DNA of 64,000 bases, from positions 3,581,001 to 3,645,000 of the forward strand of contig NZ_CP129137.1 of NCBI RefSeq assembly GCF_030406905.1. The letters run 5' to 3'. Both the position numbers and the translations under genes were made by a program. The DNA is from Streptomyces sp. HUAS CB01. GTDB lineage: Bacteria > Actinomycetota > Actinomycetes > Streptomycetales > Streptomycetaceae. This document shows positions 7,962-14,917 of the stretch, piece after piece. Position 1 is the first letter of the stretch. Each line of letters starts with the position of its first letter. The notes beneath the pieces were generated by a model that was not told the origin of the DNA, did not search any database, and was given only the letters and a program-made list of their open reading frames with translations.

Positions 7962-9422
7962 CTACTCGACGCGCCGCAGCGCGTCCGCCGGCCGCAGCCG
8001 CGACGCCCGCCAGCCGCCGAATCCGCCCGCGATCAGTCCGCCCGCGACCGCGAGCGCGACGGCGAGCCCGATCGTGGTGAGGGACACCGGAGCGGTGAGC
8101 GCGATGTCGAGGGCCCTGGACGCGCCGTCGCTCATGGGGCCGCCCGGCCCGCCCGGACCGCCGACGAGCATCCGGCCACCGCCGCCCGCGCCGCCCCCGC
8201 CGCCGGCACCCAACTGAGCGGTGAGCGTGGGACTGAACGCGGTGATCGCCCAGGCACCCGCGAGCCCGACCCCGATGCCCAGCGCCCCGCCGATCAGGCC
8301 GTTGACGAGCGCCTCGCCCGCCACCTGCCCCGTGACCCGGCGGCTCTTCCAGCCCAGTGCCTTCAGCGTGCCGAACTCGCGCACCCGCCTGCTCACCGCG
8401 GACGACGTCAGCAGCCCCGCCACCAGGAACGCCGCCACCAGCACCACGATCGACAGCCACTTGCCGACGCCCGCCGCCAGGTCGGAGGCCGTGGACAGCG
8501 AGCCCGAGACCGTCTGGGCGAGATCGGCGGACGTGGTCACCGTCGTGCCGGAGATGTTCTTCTGGATCGTGTCCTTGACGCCCGCGATCCGCTGCGAGTC
8601 GGTCGCCTTCACATAGACGGTCGTGATCTTGTCCTTGGCGTCCGCGAGGGTCTGTGCCCGGGCGAGCGGCAGATAGACGTCGGCGGCCGCGTCCCCGCTG
8701 TCCGCCGTGGCGATGCCGACGACGGTGAACTTCGTGCCCGAGACGGTCAGCGTCCCGCCGACCTTCAGCTTCTTCTCCTTGGCGTACGCACTGTCGACGA
8801 CGGCGACGGCCGCCGAGGTCTCGCCCGCCGCGAACGTACGCCCCGATGTGATCTTCGACGAGGTCAGCGGTCCGAGACCCTGACGGGCCACGTCCGTCCC
8901 GTACACGGAGTACGAGTCGACGTCGAAGTCCGCACCGCCGCCGCGGACCTCCCCGGCGGCCGGGCCACCGCGCTTGACCTCCCCCGGCTCCTGCTTGAAC
9001 TCGCCCGGCTTGAACTGCCCGTCGACCTTCATGACCCGCACGTTCAGGCCGCCGACCGCGTCCGCGACCCCGTCCTGCCCGGCGACCCGCGCGACCGTCG
9101 ACGCCGCGAGCGTCTCGAAGCCCTGGACCATCACGATGTCCTGGCTCTGCCGGGCGTCGTCGTCACCGCCCTTGGCATCGAACCGGAACCGCGGCCGCTT
9201 CACGGTCGCGCCCTCCTCGGGCGGGGCGGCTGCCTTGGTGACGGTCATGTCGGTGCCGAGCCCGTACAGCGACTCCAGCACCCGGCCCTGCGCCCGGTTC
9301 ATGCCCGCGGAGACCGAGTTGACGACGATGACCAGGGCGATTCCGAGGGCGAGCCCCGAGGCGACGACGAGCGCCGCCTTCCTGCGGCGGCGCAGCTCGC
9401 GCCTGAGGTAGGTGAAGAACAT
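7962..9422 (-). CDS. ABC transporter permease, FtsX/MacB type
   Basis: A 486-residue permease. One TM helix near residues 18-38 is followed by a large extracytoplasmic MacB-like domain (about 40-315) and three C-terminal TM helices of the FtsX domain (about 330-480). The loop between the second and third C-terminal helices is remarkably Gly-rich (GAGGGGGAGGGGRMLVGG, then GGPGGPM), probably a lineage-specific expansion. The C-terminus GWRASRLRPADALRRVE is the standard FtsX ending. Transcribed ahead of its ATPase. It acts in the cytoplasmic membrane, probably by mechanotransmission. Confidence 0.93.
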   Translation of the reverse strand: MFFTYLRRELRRRRKAALVVASGLALGIALVIVVNSVSAGMNRAQGRVLESLYGLGTDMTVTKAAAPPEEGATVKRPRFRFDAKGGDDDARQSQDIVMVQGFETLAASTVARVAGQDGVADAVGGLNVRVMKVDGQFKPGEFKQEPGEVKRGGPAAGEVRGGGADFDVDSYSVYGTDVARQGLGPLTSSKITSGRTFAAGETSAAVAVVDSAYAKEKKLKVGGTLTVSGTKFTVVGIATADSGDAAADVYLPLARAQTLADAKDKITTVYVKATDSQRIAGVKDTIQKNISGTTVTTSADLAQTVSGSLSTASDLAAGVGKWLSIVVLVAAFLVAGLLTSSAVSRRVREFGTLKALGWKSRRVTGQVAGEALVNGLIGGALGIGVGLAGAWAITAFSPTLTAQLGAGGGGGAGGGGRMLVGGPGGPGGPMSDGASRALDIALTAPVSLTTIGLAVALAVAGGLIAGGFGGWRASRLRPADALRRVE

Positions 9423-9564
9423 GGCGCGAAAGCTATGGAGGCGGAGTGAGGGACGGTTAAGGCCCCGATGAGACGGACATGAGAAGCGGACGGCGCCCGT
9501 GAGTCCCCGAGCCGCTCCGTCACAGCAGCACGTCCGGCCGTCGATGCCGGTGGCCCGTCAGCGC

Positions 9565-9690
9565 GAGCACGTCGAGCACGTCGAGCACGTCGAGCACGTC
9601 GAGCACCGCGAGCACGTCGAGCACCGCGAGCACGTCGAGCACGTCCGGTCACCGCGAACACGTCCGGTCACCGCGAACACGTCGAGCACG
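9565..9690. repeat. 9-bp tandem repeat array (GAGCACGTC and variants)
   Basis: About a dozen near-perfect copies of GAGCACGTC, with GAGCACCGC variants and a diverged CCGGTCACCGCGAACACGT part repeated twice. The array occupies most of the 296-base gap between the FtsX gene and the methyltransferase gene. A 16-base direct repeat, TGCCGGTGGCCCGTCA, brackets it at 9545-9560 and 9706-9721; the right copy runs into the methyltransferase stop codon. No repeat-spacer alternation, so not CRISPR. I see no gene here. Confidence 0.9.
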
Positions 9691-9718
9691 GGAGCACCCG
9701 CCCTGTGCCGGTGGCCCG

Positions 9719-10585
9719 TCAAGCGGCCGGTTTCGTCCCGACGACGACGGTGGCGTACAGCTCCTCGCACGTGGCCGCCCGCGGCACCAGCCCACTGGTG
9801 GCGACCGCCGCCAGCGCGTCCGCGGCCTGCCGCTCGCTGGTCTCGAACAGCAGGATCCCGCCGGGCGCCAGCCACTCCCCCGCCTCCGCCGTCACCCGCC
9901 GCAGCACGTCGAGCCCGTCCGTGCCGCCGTCGAGCGCGACCAGCGGCTCGTGCACACGGGCCTCGGCGGGCAGCAGCCCGACCTCCTCGGTCGGTACGTA
10001 CGGAACGTTCGCGGCGAGGATGTCGACGCGCCCCCGCAGCCCGCCCGGCAGGGGATCGAACAGGTCGCCCTCATGGACCCGTGCGCCCTCGGGGAGGTTG
10101 CGCCGGGCGCACCGCACCGCGGCCGGCTCGATGTCGGAGGCGTGCAGCTCCACCGCGGATCCCGGCAGCGAGGCCGCCAGTGCCGCCCCGACGGCACCGG
10201 AACCGCAGCACAGGTCCACGACCACACCGGCGTCCGGGTGGGCGGCCACCGCCCGGCGCACGAGGAACTCGGTACGGCGCCGGGGGACGAACACCCCCGG
10301 CTCCACGGCGACCCGCAGACCGCAGAACTCCGCCCAGCCGAGGACGTGTTCCAGCGGATGGCCGCAGGCCCGCCGCTCCACCATGACGGTGAGCTCGGTG
10401 TGCGTCCGGGCGGCGGAGAGCAGCAACTCCGCCTCGTCCTCGGCGAAGACACAGCCGGCGGCCCGCAGCCTGCCGACGACGGCGGGAAGAGAAGAGGAAG
10501 GATCGAAGGAGATCGACAAGGGGAGCCTCTCGGAAGTCCGAAGCGGGGCTCCCTCACGCACCTTCGGCGACGCGGAGACGAGCAC
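9719..10585 (-). CDS. PrmC/HemK-like protein N5-glutamine methyltransferase
   Basis: A SAM-dependent methyltransferase of up to 288 residues. Visible motifs are VFVPRRRTEFLVRRAV (PrmC-type N-terminal boundary), VVDLCCGSGAVGAALA (SAM motif I), and NVPYVP in place of the NPPY catalytic loop. The NVPY variant and the short N-terminus point to the PrmC-like subgroup found in actinobacteria rather than release-factor PrmC itself, so the target may differ. Start is uncertain: GTG at 10585, or TTG at 10519, which leaves SISFDPSSSLPAVVGRLRAAG as the N-terminus and looks more natural. Its stop codon lies in the 16-base direct repeat beside the 9-bp array. Confidence 0.8.
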   Translation of the reverse strand: MLVSASPKVREGAPLRTSERLPLSISFDPSSSLPAVVGRLRAAGCVFAEDEAELLLSAARTHTELTVMVERRACGHPLEHVLGWAEFCGLRVAVEPGVFVPRRRTEFLVRRAVAAHPDAGVVVDLCCGSGAVGAALAASLPGSAVELHASDIEPAAVRCARRNLPEGARVHEGDLFDPLPGGLRGRVDILAANVPYVPTEEVGLLPAEARVHEPLVALDGGTDGLDVLRRVTAEAGEWLAPGGILLFETSERQAADALAAVATSGLVPRAATCEELYATVVVGTKPAA

Positions 10586-10659
10586 CCGGTCCTGCAGCAG
10601 CGGTAATGGGGCTCACCTCCCGACGTCCTGGTACTGGAGTCAGCAACCTTATCGCGGCC

Positions 10660-10875
10660 CTACCCGCGCAGCCTCCCCTGCCGGTTGCGCTCCCTGACGC
10701 GCGCCCGCAGCAGCACAGCGGGGGGCACGGGCCGCAGCGCCTCGGGAGGACAGTCCCACTCGCGCCCGCCTCCCGGCGGCCGTAGTTGCACGTACGGCCC
10801 CTCGCGCCCCATCACGCGCCCGATGCGCCCGTCCCGCGAGTCGATCACGTACTCGTCCGGCCCGCCCGCGCTCAC
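10660..10875 (-). CDS. Small conserved hypothetical protein
   Basis: A 71-residue protein that starts at a GTG overlapping the stop of the next upstream gene (GTGA at 10872-10875). Sequence such as DEYVIDSRDGRIGRVMGREGPYVQLRPPGGGREWDC suggests a small beta-barrel. Short proteins of this kind accompany XRE/DUF397 genes in Streptomyces; function unknown. Longer in-frame starts only add Arg/Gly-rich sequence. Confidence 0.65.
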   Translation of the reverse strand: MSAGGPDEYVIDSRDGRIGRVMGREGPYVQLRPPGGGREWDCPPEALRPVPPAVLLRARVRERNRQGRLRG

Positions 10876-11096
10876 CCGCGGGCCCCGTGGAGCACCGCGG
10901 CGAGGCGGAGCGCGGTGTCCAGGTTGCAGCGCCCCAGGTCGACCAGGGGATACGCCCCCGAATCGCTCGTCAGCGACACGAGGTCCACGCGCAACGACGG
11001 CAGGGTCACCCCCGTCGAGTCGAGCTCCTCCCGCAACTGCGCCACGACCTCCTCGGCCGCACGCAACCGCTCCTTCGGACAGGGTGGAACCACCAT
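10872..11096 (-). CDS. Small conserved hypothetical protein upstream partner
   Basis: A 74-residue protein (MVVPPCPKERLRAAEEVVAQLREELD at the N-terminus, then SLTSDSGAYPLVDLGRCNLDTALRLAAVL). It has an amphipathic helix and no recognisable domain. GGAGG lies just before; the GTG codon directly after the ATG has the better spacing and could be the true start. It is divergent from the XRE regulator gene across about 60 bases and coupled to the 71-residue gene, so the three probably form one module. Confidence 0.65.
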   Translation of the reverse strand: MVVPPCPKERLRAAEEVVAQLREELDSTGVTLPSLRVDLVSLTSDSGAYPLVDLGRCNLDTALRLAAVLHGARG

Positions 11097-11159
11097 GCAC
11101 CTCCACTCTCGGTATGTACGTTCCCTACACAGCGTGGTCATGGCGGGCTAGCCTGACCA

Positions 11160-12047
11160 GTGTCGAAGGCCCAACAACCCGACCTGTGTCACACGGAGTT
11201 GACCTTGCCTGGACCGAAGGATCTGGACCCGTCCACGTCTCCCAGGGCCCTGCTCGGCGCCGAACTGCGCCACGCCCGCGAGAACGCCGGCCTCAGCCAG
11301 CGGGAGCTCGGCGAACCGCTCTTCGTGAGCGCGTCGTTCATCGGCCAACTGGAGTCGGGCACACGGCGGATGCAGCCGGATGTCGCACGCAGGATCGACG
11401 AGATACTCGGCACGAACGGCTTCTTCGAGCGGAACTGCCTCGCCGCCAACAAGTCGAGATACCCGGACCACTTCGCCGAGGCGGCCGAGGCGGAAGCGGT
11501 CGCGACGACGATCCGCGAGTACGCGCCGCTGCTGATCCCGGGGCTGCTGCAGACGGAGGAGTACGCGCGGGCGGTGTTCCGTGGCGGCCGCCCCACAGCG
11601 ACAGACGATGCCATCAACGAGCTGGTGGCAGCGAGACTGGAACGCTCACGGCTCCTCGACGATCCAACAAGCCCCATGGTGTGGACGGTGCTGGACGAAG
11701 CCGTGCTCCGCCGCAAAGTGGGAGGCGCTTCAGTGATGTCGGAGGCACTCCGCCATGTGGCCACCCTCGCGCGCAACCGCCGCGTCATCATGCAGGTGAT
11801 GCCGTTCGACGCGGGTGCCCACATGACAGACGAGGGGGCACTGAAGCTGATGTCCTTCCCTGACGCTCCGCCGGTCGCCTATCTGCAAGCCTTGGGCACG
11901 GGCCAGTTACAGGATGATCCAGCAACAGTGGCCCGATACGAGCTGGCCTACCATCTGCTCGCGGCAGGCGCCCTGTCTCCCCGCGAGTCCCTGGCCCTGG
12001 TCGCATCGGTGGCGGAGGATTACTCGCATGAAGATCAGCAGCCCTGA
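11160..12047 (+). CDS. XRE-family regulator with DUF5753 domain
   Basis: Up to 295 residues. An N-terminal XRE helix-turn-helix (about 27-85: LGAELRHARENAGLSQRELGEPLFVSASFIGQLESGTRRM) is followed by a DUF5753 domain (about 100-285: REYAPLLIPGLLQTEEYARAVF ... RVIMQVMPF ... DPATVARYELAY). Such proteins pair with DUF397 proteins and control morphological or metabolic switches. Two starts are possible. GTG at 11160 lies 5 bases after a TAGCCT box and could be leaderless. TTG at 11205 has GGAG 8 bases upstream. It overlaps the DUF397 gene by 20 bases. Confidence 0.9.
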   Translation: MSKAQQPDLCHTELTLPGPKDLDPSTSPRALLGAELRHARENAGLSQRELGEPLFVSASFIGQLESGTRRMQPDVARRIDEILGTNGFFERNCLAANKSRYPDHFAEAAEAEAVATTIREYAPLLIPGLLQTEEYARAVFRGGRPTATDDAINELVAARLERSRLLDDPTSPMVWTVLDEAVLRRKVGGASVMSEALRHVATLARNRRVIMQVMPFDAGAHMTDEGALKLMSFPDAPPVAYLQALGTGQLQDDPATVARYELAYHLLAAGALSPRESLALVASVAEDYSHEDQQP

Positions 12048-12297
12048 GTACGACCTGAGTGCCGCGGTCTGGCGCAAATCCAGCTACAGCGGCGGCGATG
12101 GCGGCAACTGCCTCGAAGTGGCCACCTGGCGCAAGTCCACGTACAGCGGCTCCAGCGGCGGCGACTGCCTCGAAGTCGCCGACGACCACCCCGGCATCGT
12201 CCCCGTGCGCGACTCGAAGAACCCCGGCGGCCCGAAGCTCGTGTTCCGGGCCGCCGCCTGGTCCGCGTTCGTGGACGGGGTCAAGGCGGAGCGCTGA
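12028..12297 (+). CDS. DUF397 protein with duplicated core motif
   Basis: An 89-residue DUF397 protein, the usual partner of XRE/DUF5753 regulators, some pairs of which act as antagonists (WhiJ-like systems). It carries the family motif twice: WRKSSYSGGDGGNCLEVA at about residue 15 and WRKSTYSGSSGGDCLEVAD at about residue 33, then VPVRDSKNPGGPKLVFRAAAWSAFV. A standard DUF397 protein has one motif copy, so this looks like a small in-frame internal duplication. The ATG at 12028 lies inside the 3' end of the regulator gene, which implies translational coupling. Confidence 0.9.
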   Translation: MKISSPEYDLSAAVWRKSSYSGGDGGNCLEVATWRKSTYSGSSGGDCLEVADDHPGIVPVRDSKNPGGPKLVFRAAAWSAFVDGVKAER

Positions 12298-12310
12298 ACA
12301 ACTCCACGAC

Positions 12311-12338
12311 GGAGCCCGGGGGTTGAGCCTCGGGCTCC
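12311..12338 (+). terminator. Terminator hairpin after the DUF397 gene
   Basis: GGAGCCCG (12311-12318) pairs with CGGGCTCC (12331-12338), an 8-bp stem with a 12-base loop, starting 13 bases after the DUF397 stop. No U-tract. Confidence 0.6.
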
Positions 12339-12413
12339 GAGCGCTCTGAAAAGGGAATGGTGAAGGGCCTCAACCCGCCCACCCTCCCCGCTAGTTGACC
12401 GCGTGTGAGCCAT

Positions 12414-12443
12414 TTGCCACGGAGGGTCACGACCCTCTAGCGT
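12414..12443 (+). promoter_or_regulatory. Candidate vegetative promoter of the HTH/Uma2 operon
   Basis: TTGCCA (12414-12419) and TAGCGT (12438-12443) separated by 18 bases, about 80 bases upstream of the HTH gene start. This is a good match to HrdB-type Streptomyces promoters. Confidence 0.45.
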
Positions 12444-12458
12444 GTCCGGAAAACGAAC

Positions 12459-12493
12459 AGCCCCCGTCAGGTGCGCCAACACCAGCGGGGGCT
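12459..12493 (+). promoter_or_regulatory. Leader hairpin upstream of the HTH gene
   Basis: AGCCCCCG (12459-12466) pairs with CGGGGGCT (12486-12493) around a 19-base loop that itself holds the GGTG/CACC-type pair GGTGCGCCAACACC. It lies in the predicted leader mRNA between promoter and start codon, so it may act as an attenuator or stability element. I recall similar leaders before related HTH genes in Streptomyces, but could not verify this. Confidence 0.5.
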
Positions 12494-12523
12494 TGACCAG
12501 CAAGATCGGTAAGGTCGATCCGG

Positions 12524-13384
12524 ATGGCTGACAGCCAGTTTAGTGCTCCCTCCCTGCCCGCGCACGCCGCTCCGCACCCGATGGCCCGCCCCGGCTACGG
12601 AAAGCGCACGACACCGGGCCAACCGCCCCGCACCGCGGCGGACTTCACGCACCTCCCACCCCGCGAGGCCGCCGTCGCCGCGTACATCGACCGGCTCGCG
12701 GACGGGGCCGACATCTCGGTGAAGACGCTGGCCAAGGTGCTTCCGTACGGGCAGTGCGCGCTGCGGACCGCCCTCAACCGCATCCAGGCCGCAGGTCATC
12801 TGCGCCGCGGGCGCGAGCACTTGGCCCGTTCCGGGAGCCCGCGATGGATCACCCGGACGTGGTGGTCGCGTGCGCCTCGGGACGACACGTGGTGGGCGGC
12901 GTACCGGCGTGGGGACGTCCCCGAGGAGGGTCCCCGGCGGCCGACGCGTTCCCGGGCGGTGATCCTGCTCGCGGCTCTCGGGCGGGAGACGCCGGCGATG
13001 TCGCTGTCCGCCGCCGAATGCGCGCAGCTCGCCCCGCTGGTGGAGGAGTGGTTCGCGCGCGGCGCCGACGAGGCGCACCTGATGCGCGCGCTCACGGCCG
13101 GTCTCCCCGTTCCGGTGCATCACCCCGCCGCGCTCGCCCGGACGCGCCTGACCGCGAAGCTCCCTCCCGAGCGACGCCCGGCGCCTCCTGTCCTCCGGGT
13201 CCTCGAATGCGGCAAGTGCGGCGCACCGGCACGTGCCGAGGCCCTGCGGGGCGGCGACTGCGCCGCGTGCCGCGGTGAGCCCAAACCGCCGGCCCGCGCC
13301 TCCGTGCTGTCGCCGTCCTCGGTACGCGCCCACGCCGCCGAGGCCCGTGCCGCCGCCCGGTCCAACGAAAGGAATCGCACATGA
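12524..13384 (+). CDS. Helix-turn-helix protein with C-terminal zinc ribbon
   Basis: A 286-residue protein. Residues about 35-105 form a winged-helix-like DNA-binding domain (PPREAAVAAYIDRLADGADISVKTLAKVLPYGQCALRTALNRIQAAGHLRR). The central part is helical. The C-terminus holds CGKCGAPAR and CAACRG, a four-Cys zinc ribbon. The ATG at 12524 follows AAGG. Its stop overlaps an ATG (ATGA, 13381-13384) that was once the start of the neighbouring Uma2-family gene. This HTH/Uma2 pairing is common in Streptomyces; the biological role is not known. Confidence 0.75.
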   Translation: MADSQFSAPSLPAHAAPHPMARPGYGKRTTPGQPPRTAADFTHLPPREAAVAAYIDRLADGADISVKTLAKVLPYGQCALRTALNRIQAAGHLRRGREHLARSGSPRWITRTWWSRAPRDDTWWAAYRRGDVPEEGPRRPTRSRAVILLAALGRETPAMSLSAAECAQLAPLVEEWFARGADEAHLMRALTAGLPVPVHHPAALARTRLTAKLPPERRPAPPVLRVLECGKCGAPARAEALRGGDCAACRGEPKPPARASVLSPSSVRAHAAEARAAARSNERNRT

Positions 13385-13696
13385 CGGTGCAGCCCGTCCG
13401 TGCCGAACCGAGGCACGGCGGAGGGGAGCAGGCGACACCATGCCCCCCCTGCCCCCGCTGACACCCCGGACATGTCCGTCGAGGAATTCGAGGAGCTCGC
13501 CCGCCGGGCCCCCGAGACGGTCACGCTCGAATACATCAACGCCGACCGGGACACCGACAGCCTCACCGTCCACAGCGAGCCGGACGGCGACACACACCGG
13601 TTGTGCCGGTCGCACGAGTACGGCGACGAGGTCGCTCTCCCCTCCCCCGTCGACATCACCCTCGACACCGAGAAGCTCAAGGACCACGCCGGCTGA
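13381..13696 (+). pseudogene. Uma2-family endonuclease gene, frameshifted and internally deleted
   Basis: The coupled ATG at 13381 opens a frame that ends after 26 codons near a C-run (about 13441-13459). In the next frame MSVEEFEELARRAPETVTLE is a typical Uma2 N-terminus. It jumps directly to DSLTVHSEPDGD and ALPSPVDITLDTEKLKDHAG, a typical Uma2 C-terminus. A normal Uma2 protein has roughly 100 more residues between these parts, including the PD-(D/E)XK catalytic residues. So the core is lost by an in-frame deletion at about 13540, with a separate frame change near the start. A 74-residue product from ATG 13472 could still be made but would be inactive as a nuclease. Confidence 0.7.
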
Positions 13697-14669
13697 CGTG
13701 CCGGCCGGTCCCGCCGCCGAGCCGGGCGGGGCTTTCGGACGGCAGCAGGTCGGCTCCGGCCTCCAGGACGCGCTCCGCCTCCTCGGGGACGAGCGTCTCC
13801 TCGATGAAGGTGACGGCCCGGCGCAGCTTGTCCCCGGTCTGGTACGGGAAGTCCGTGCCCAGCATCAGCCGTTCCGCGCCGTACGAGTCGGCCGCCGCGC
13901 GCAGGGCGGGCGCGTGGCCGTGGGCGACGGTGTCGTAGGACATCCGGCGGGCGGCTGACGTGGGCAGCTCGATGACGTCGGGCGCCTCCCACGGAACGTG
14001 GTCGTCGGCGCGCTGCAGCAGCAGGGGCAGGGCCCCGCCGAGGTGCGCGTGCACGATCCGCAGCCTCGGGAAGCGGCTCGGGACGCCTTCGAGGATCAGG
14101 TGCATCGCACAGATCGTGTCCTCCGTCGGCGCGCCCACCATCCATCTCATCCGGTTCCGCGCGATGAGCGGTGAGCCGGCGTCCCGGCCGGCCGGATGCA
14201 GACTCAGTACCGAGCCCCGGTGGTCCAACTCCTCGAGGAGCGGCCGGAAGAGGGGATCGCCGAGGCTCCGGCCGAGCACCGACGTCGTCAGCCCGGCGCC
14301 CGCCATCCCCAACTGGTCGAGTGCACGGGCGAGTTCCTCCAGCGAGGCGTCCAGATGCGGCAGGGGCAGCGCGGCGAAGGCGGAGAAGCGTTCCGGCCGG
14401 GCGCGGACGAGTTCCGCGTAGTGGTCGTTGGCCAGGCGGGTGGCCGTGACCGCTTCGGTCTCGTCCGGGAAGTACGGCGTCTGGGGGGAGACGGACAGGA
14501 TCTGGTGGTCGATGCCGGCGGCGTCGTTCATCGCGAACCGTGCGTCGAGTTCCGCCGGACTGTCCCCCGCCCCCAGGCCCCGTTGCGTACCGGTGTCGTC
14601 CCGGCCGTAGGACTCGAGGAGGCGGAGATAGTCGTCGCTCCACAGGTGGGCGTGCACATCCGTCCGCAC
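13677..14669 (-). CDS. Amidohydrolase-2 family protein (ACMSD-like)
   Basis: A 330-residue metal-dependent hydrolase/decarboxylase. DVHAHLW at the N-terminus is the first metal-binding HxH pair. SLHPAGRD supplies the mid-barrel His, IVHAHLGGALP the next, and MLGTDFPYQ the catalytic Asp. This is the order of the ACMSD/amidohydrolase-2 group, which includes decarboxylases of aromatic acids. Substrate unknown. The GTG at 14669 is chosen because homologous sequence begins VRTDVHAH; upstream frame is Arg/Gly-rich. Its 3' end overlaps the Uma2 remnant by 20 bases in a convergent arrangement. Confidence 0.85.
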   Translation of the reverse strand: MRTDVHAHLWSDDYLRLLESYGRDDTGTQRGLGAGDSPAELDARFAMNDAAGIDHQILSVSPQTPYFPDETEAVTATRLANDHYAELVRARPERFSAFAALPLPHLDASLEELARALDQLGMAGAGLTTSVLGRSLGDPLFRPLLEELDHRGSVLSLHPAGRDAGSPLIARNRMRWMVGAPTEDTICAMHLILEGVPSRFPRLRIVHAHLGGALPLLLQRADDHVPWEAPDVIELPTSAARRMSYDTVAHGHAPALRAAADSYGAERLMLGTDFPYQTGDKLRRAVTFIEETLVPEEAERVLEAGADLLPSESPARLGGGTGRHVSRRGP

Positions 14670-14917
14670 CCCTTCAGCTTCCCGCCGCCCCGGACCGGCC
14701 GCCACCGGACGGGCGGCGGACACGAACGGGGCGGCCCGGCGGCGCCCTCCCGGCGCGCCCACCCCGCCACCGGGCGTGCGAATCCATTTCCCGTTCTGCA
14801 ATCGCCATCAACGGTCAGAATCGGACTTTCCGGGTATGCCGTGAGGCGTTGCGGTGAGATGTCCGGATACCGCTGCGGCGGTCACGGCCAGGGGCAGAAT
14901 CCGTCCGGGAGGCAAGC

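Noticed and set aside
9565..9690. Possible CRISPR-like or coding repeat array
   Set aside because: Units of 9 bp abut without spacers, and no cas gene is near. All frames give simple Glu-His-Val or Arg-Ala repeats without start signals.
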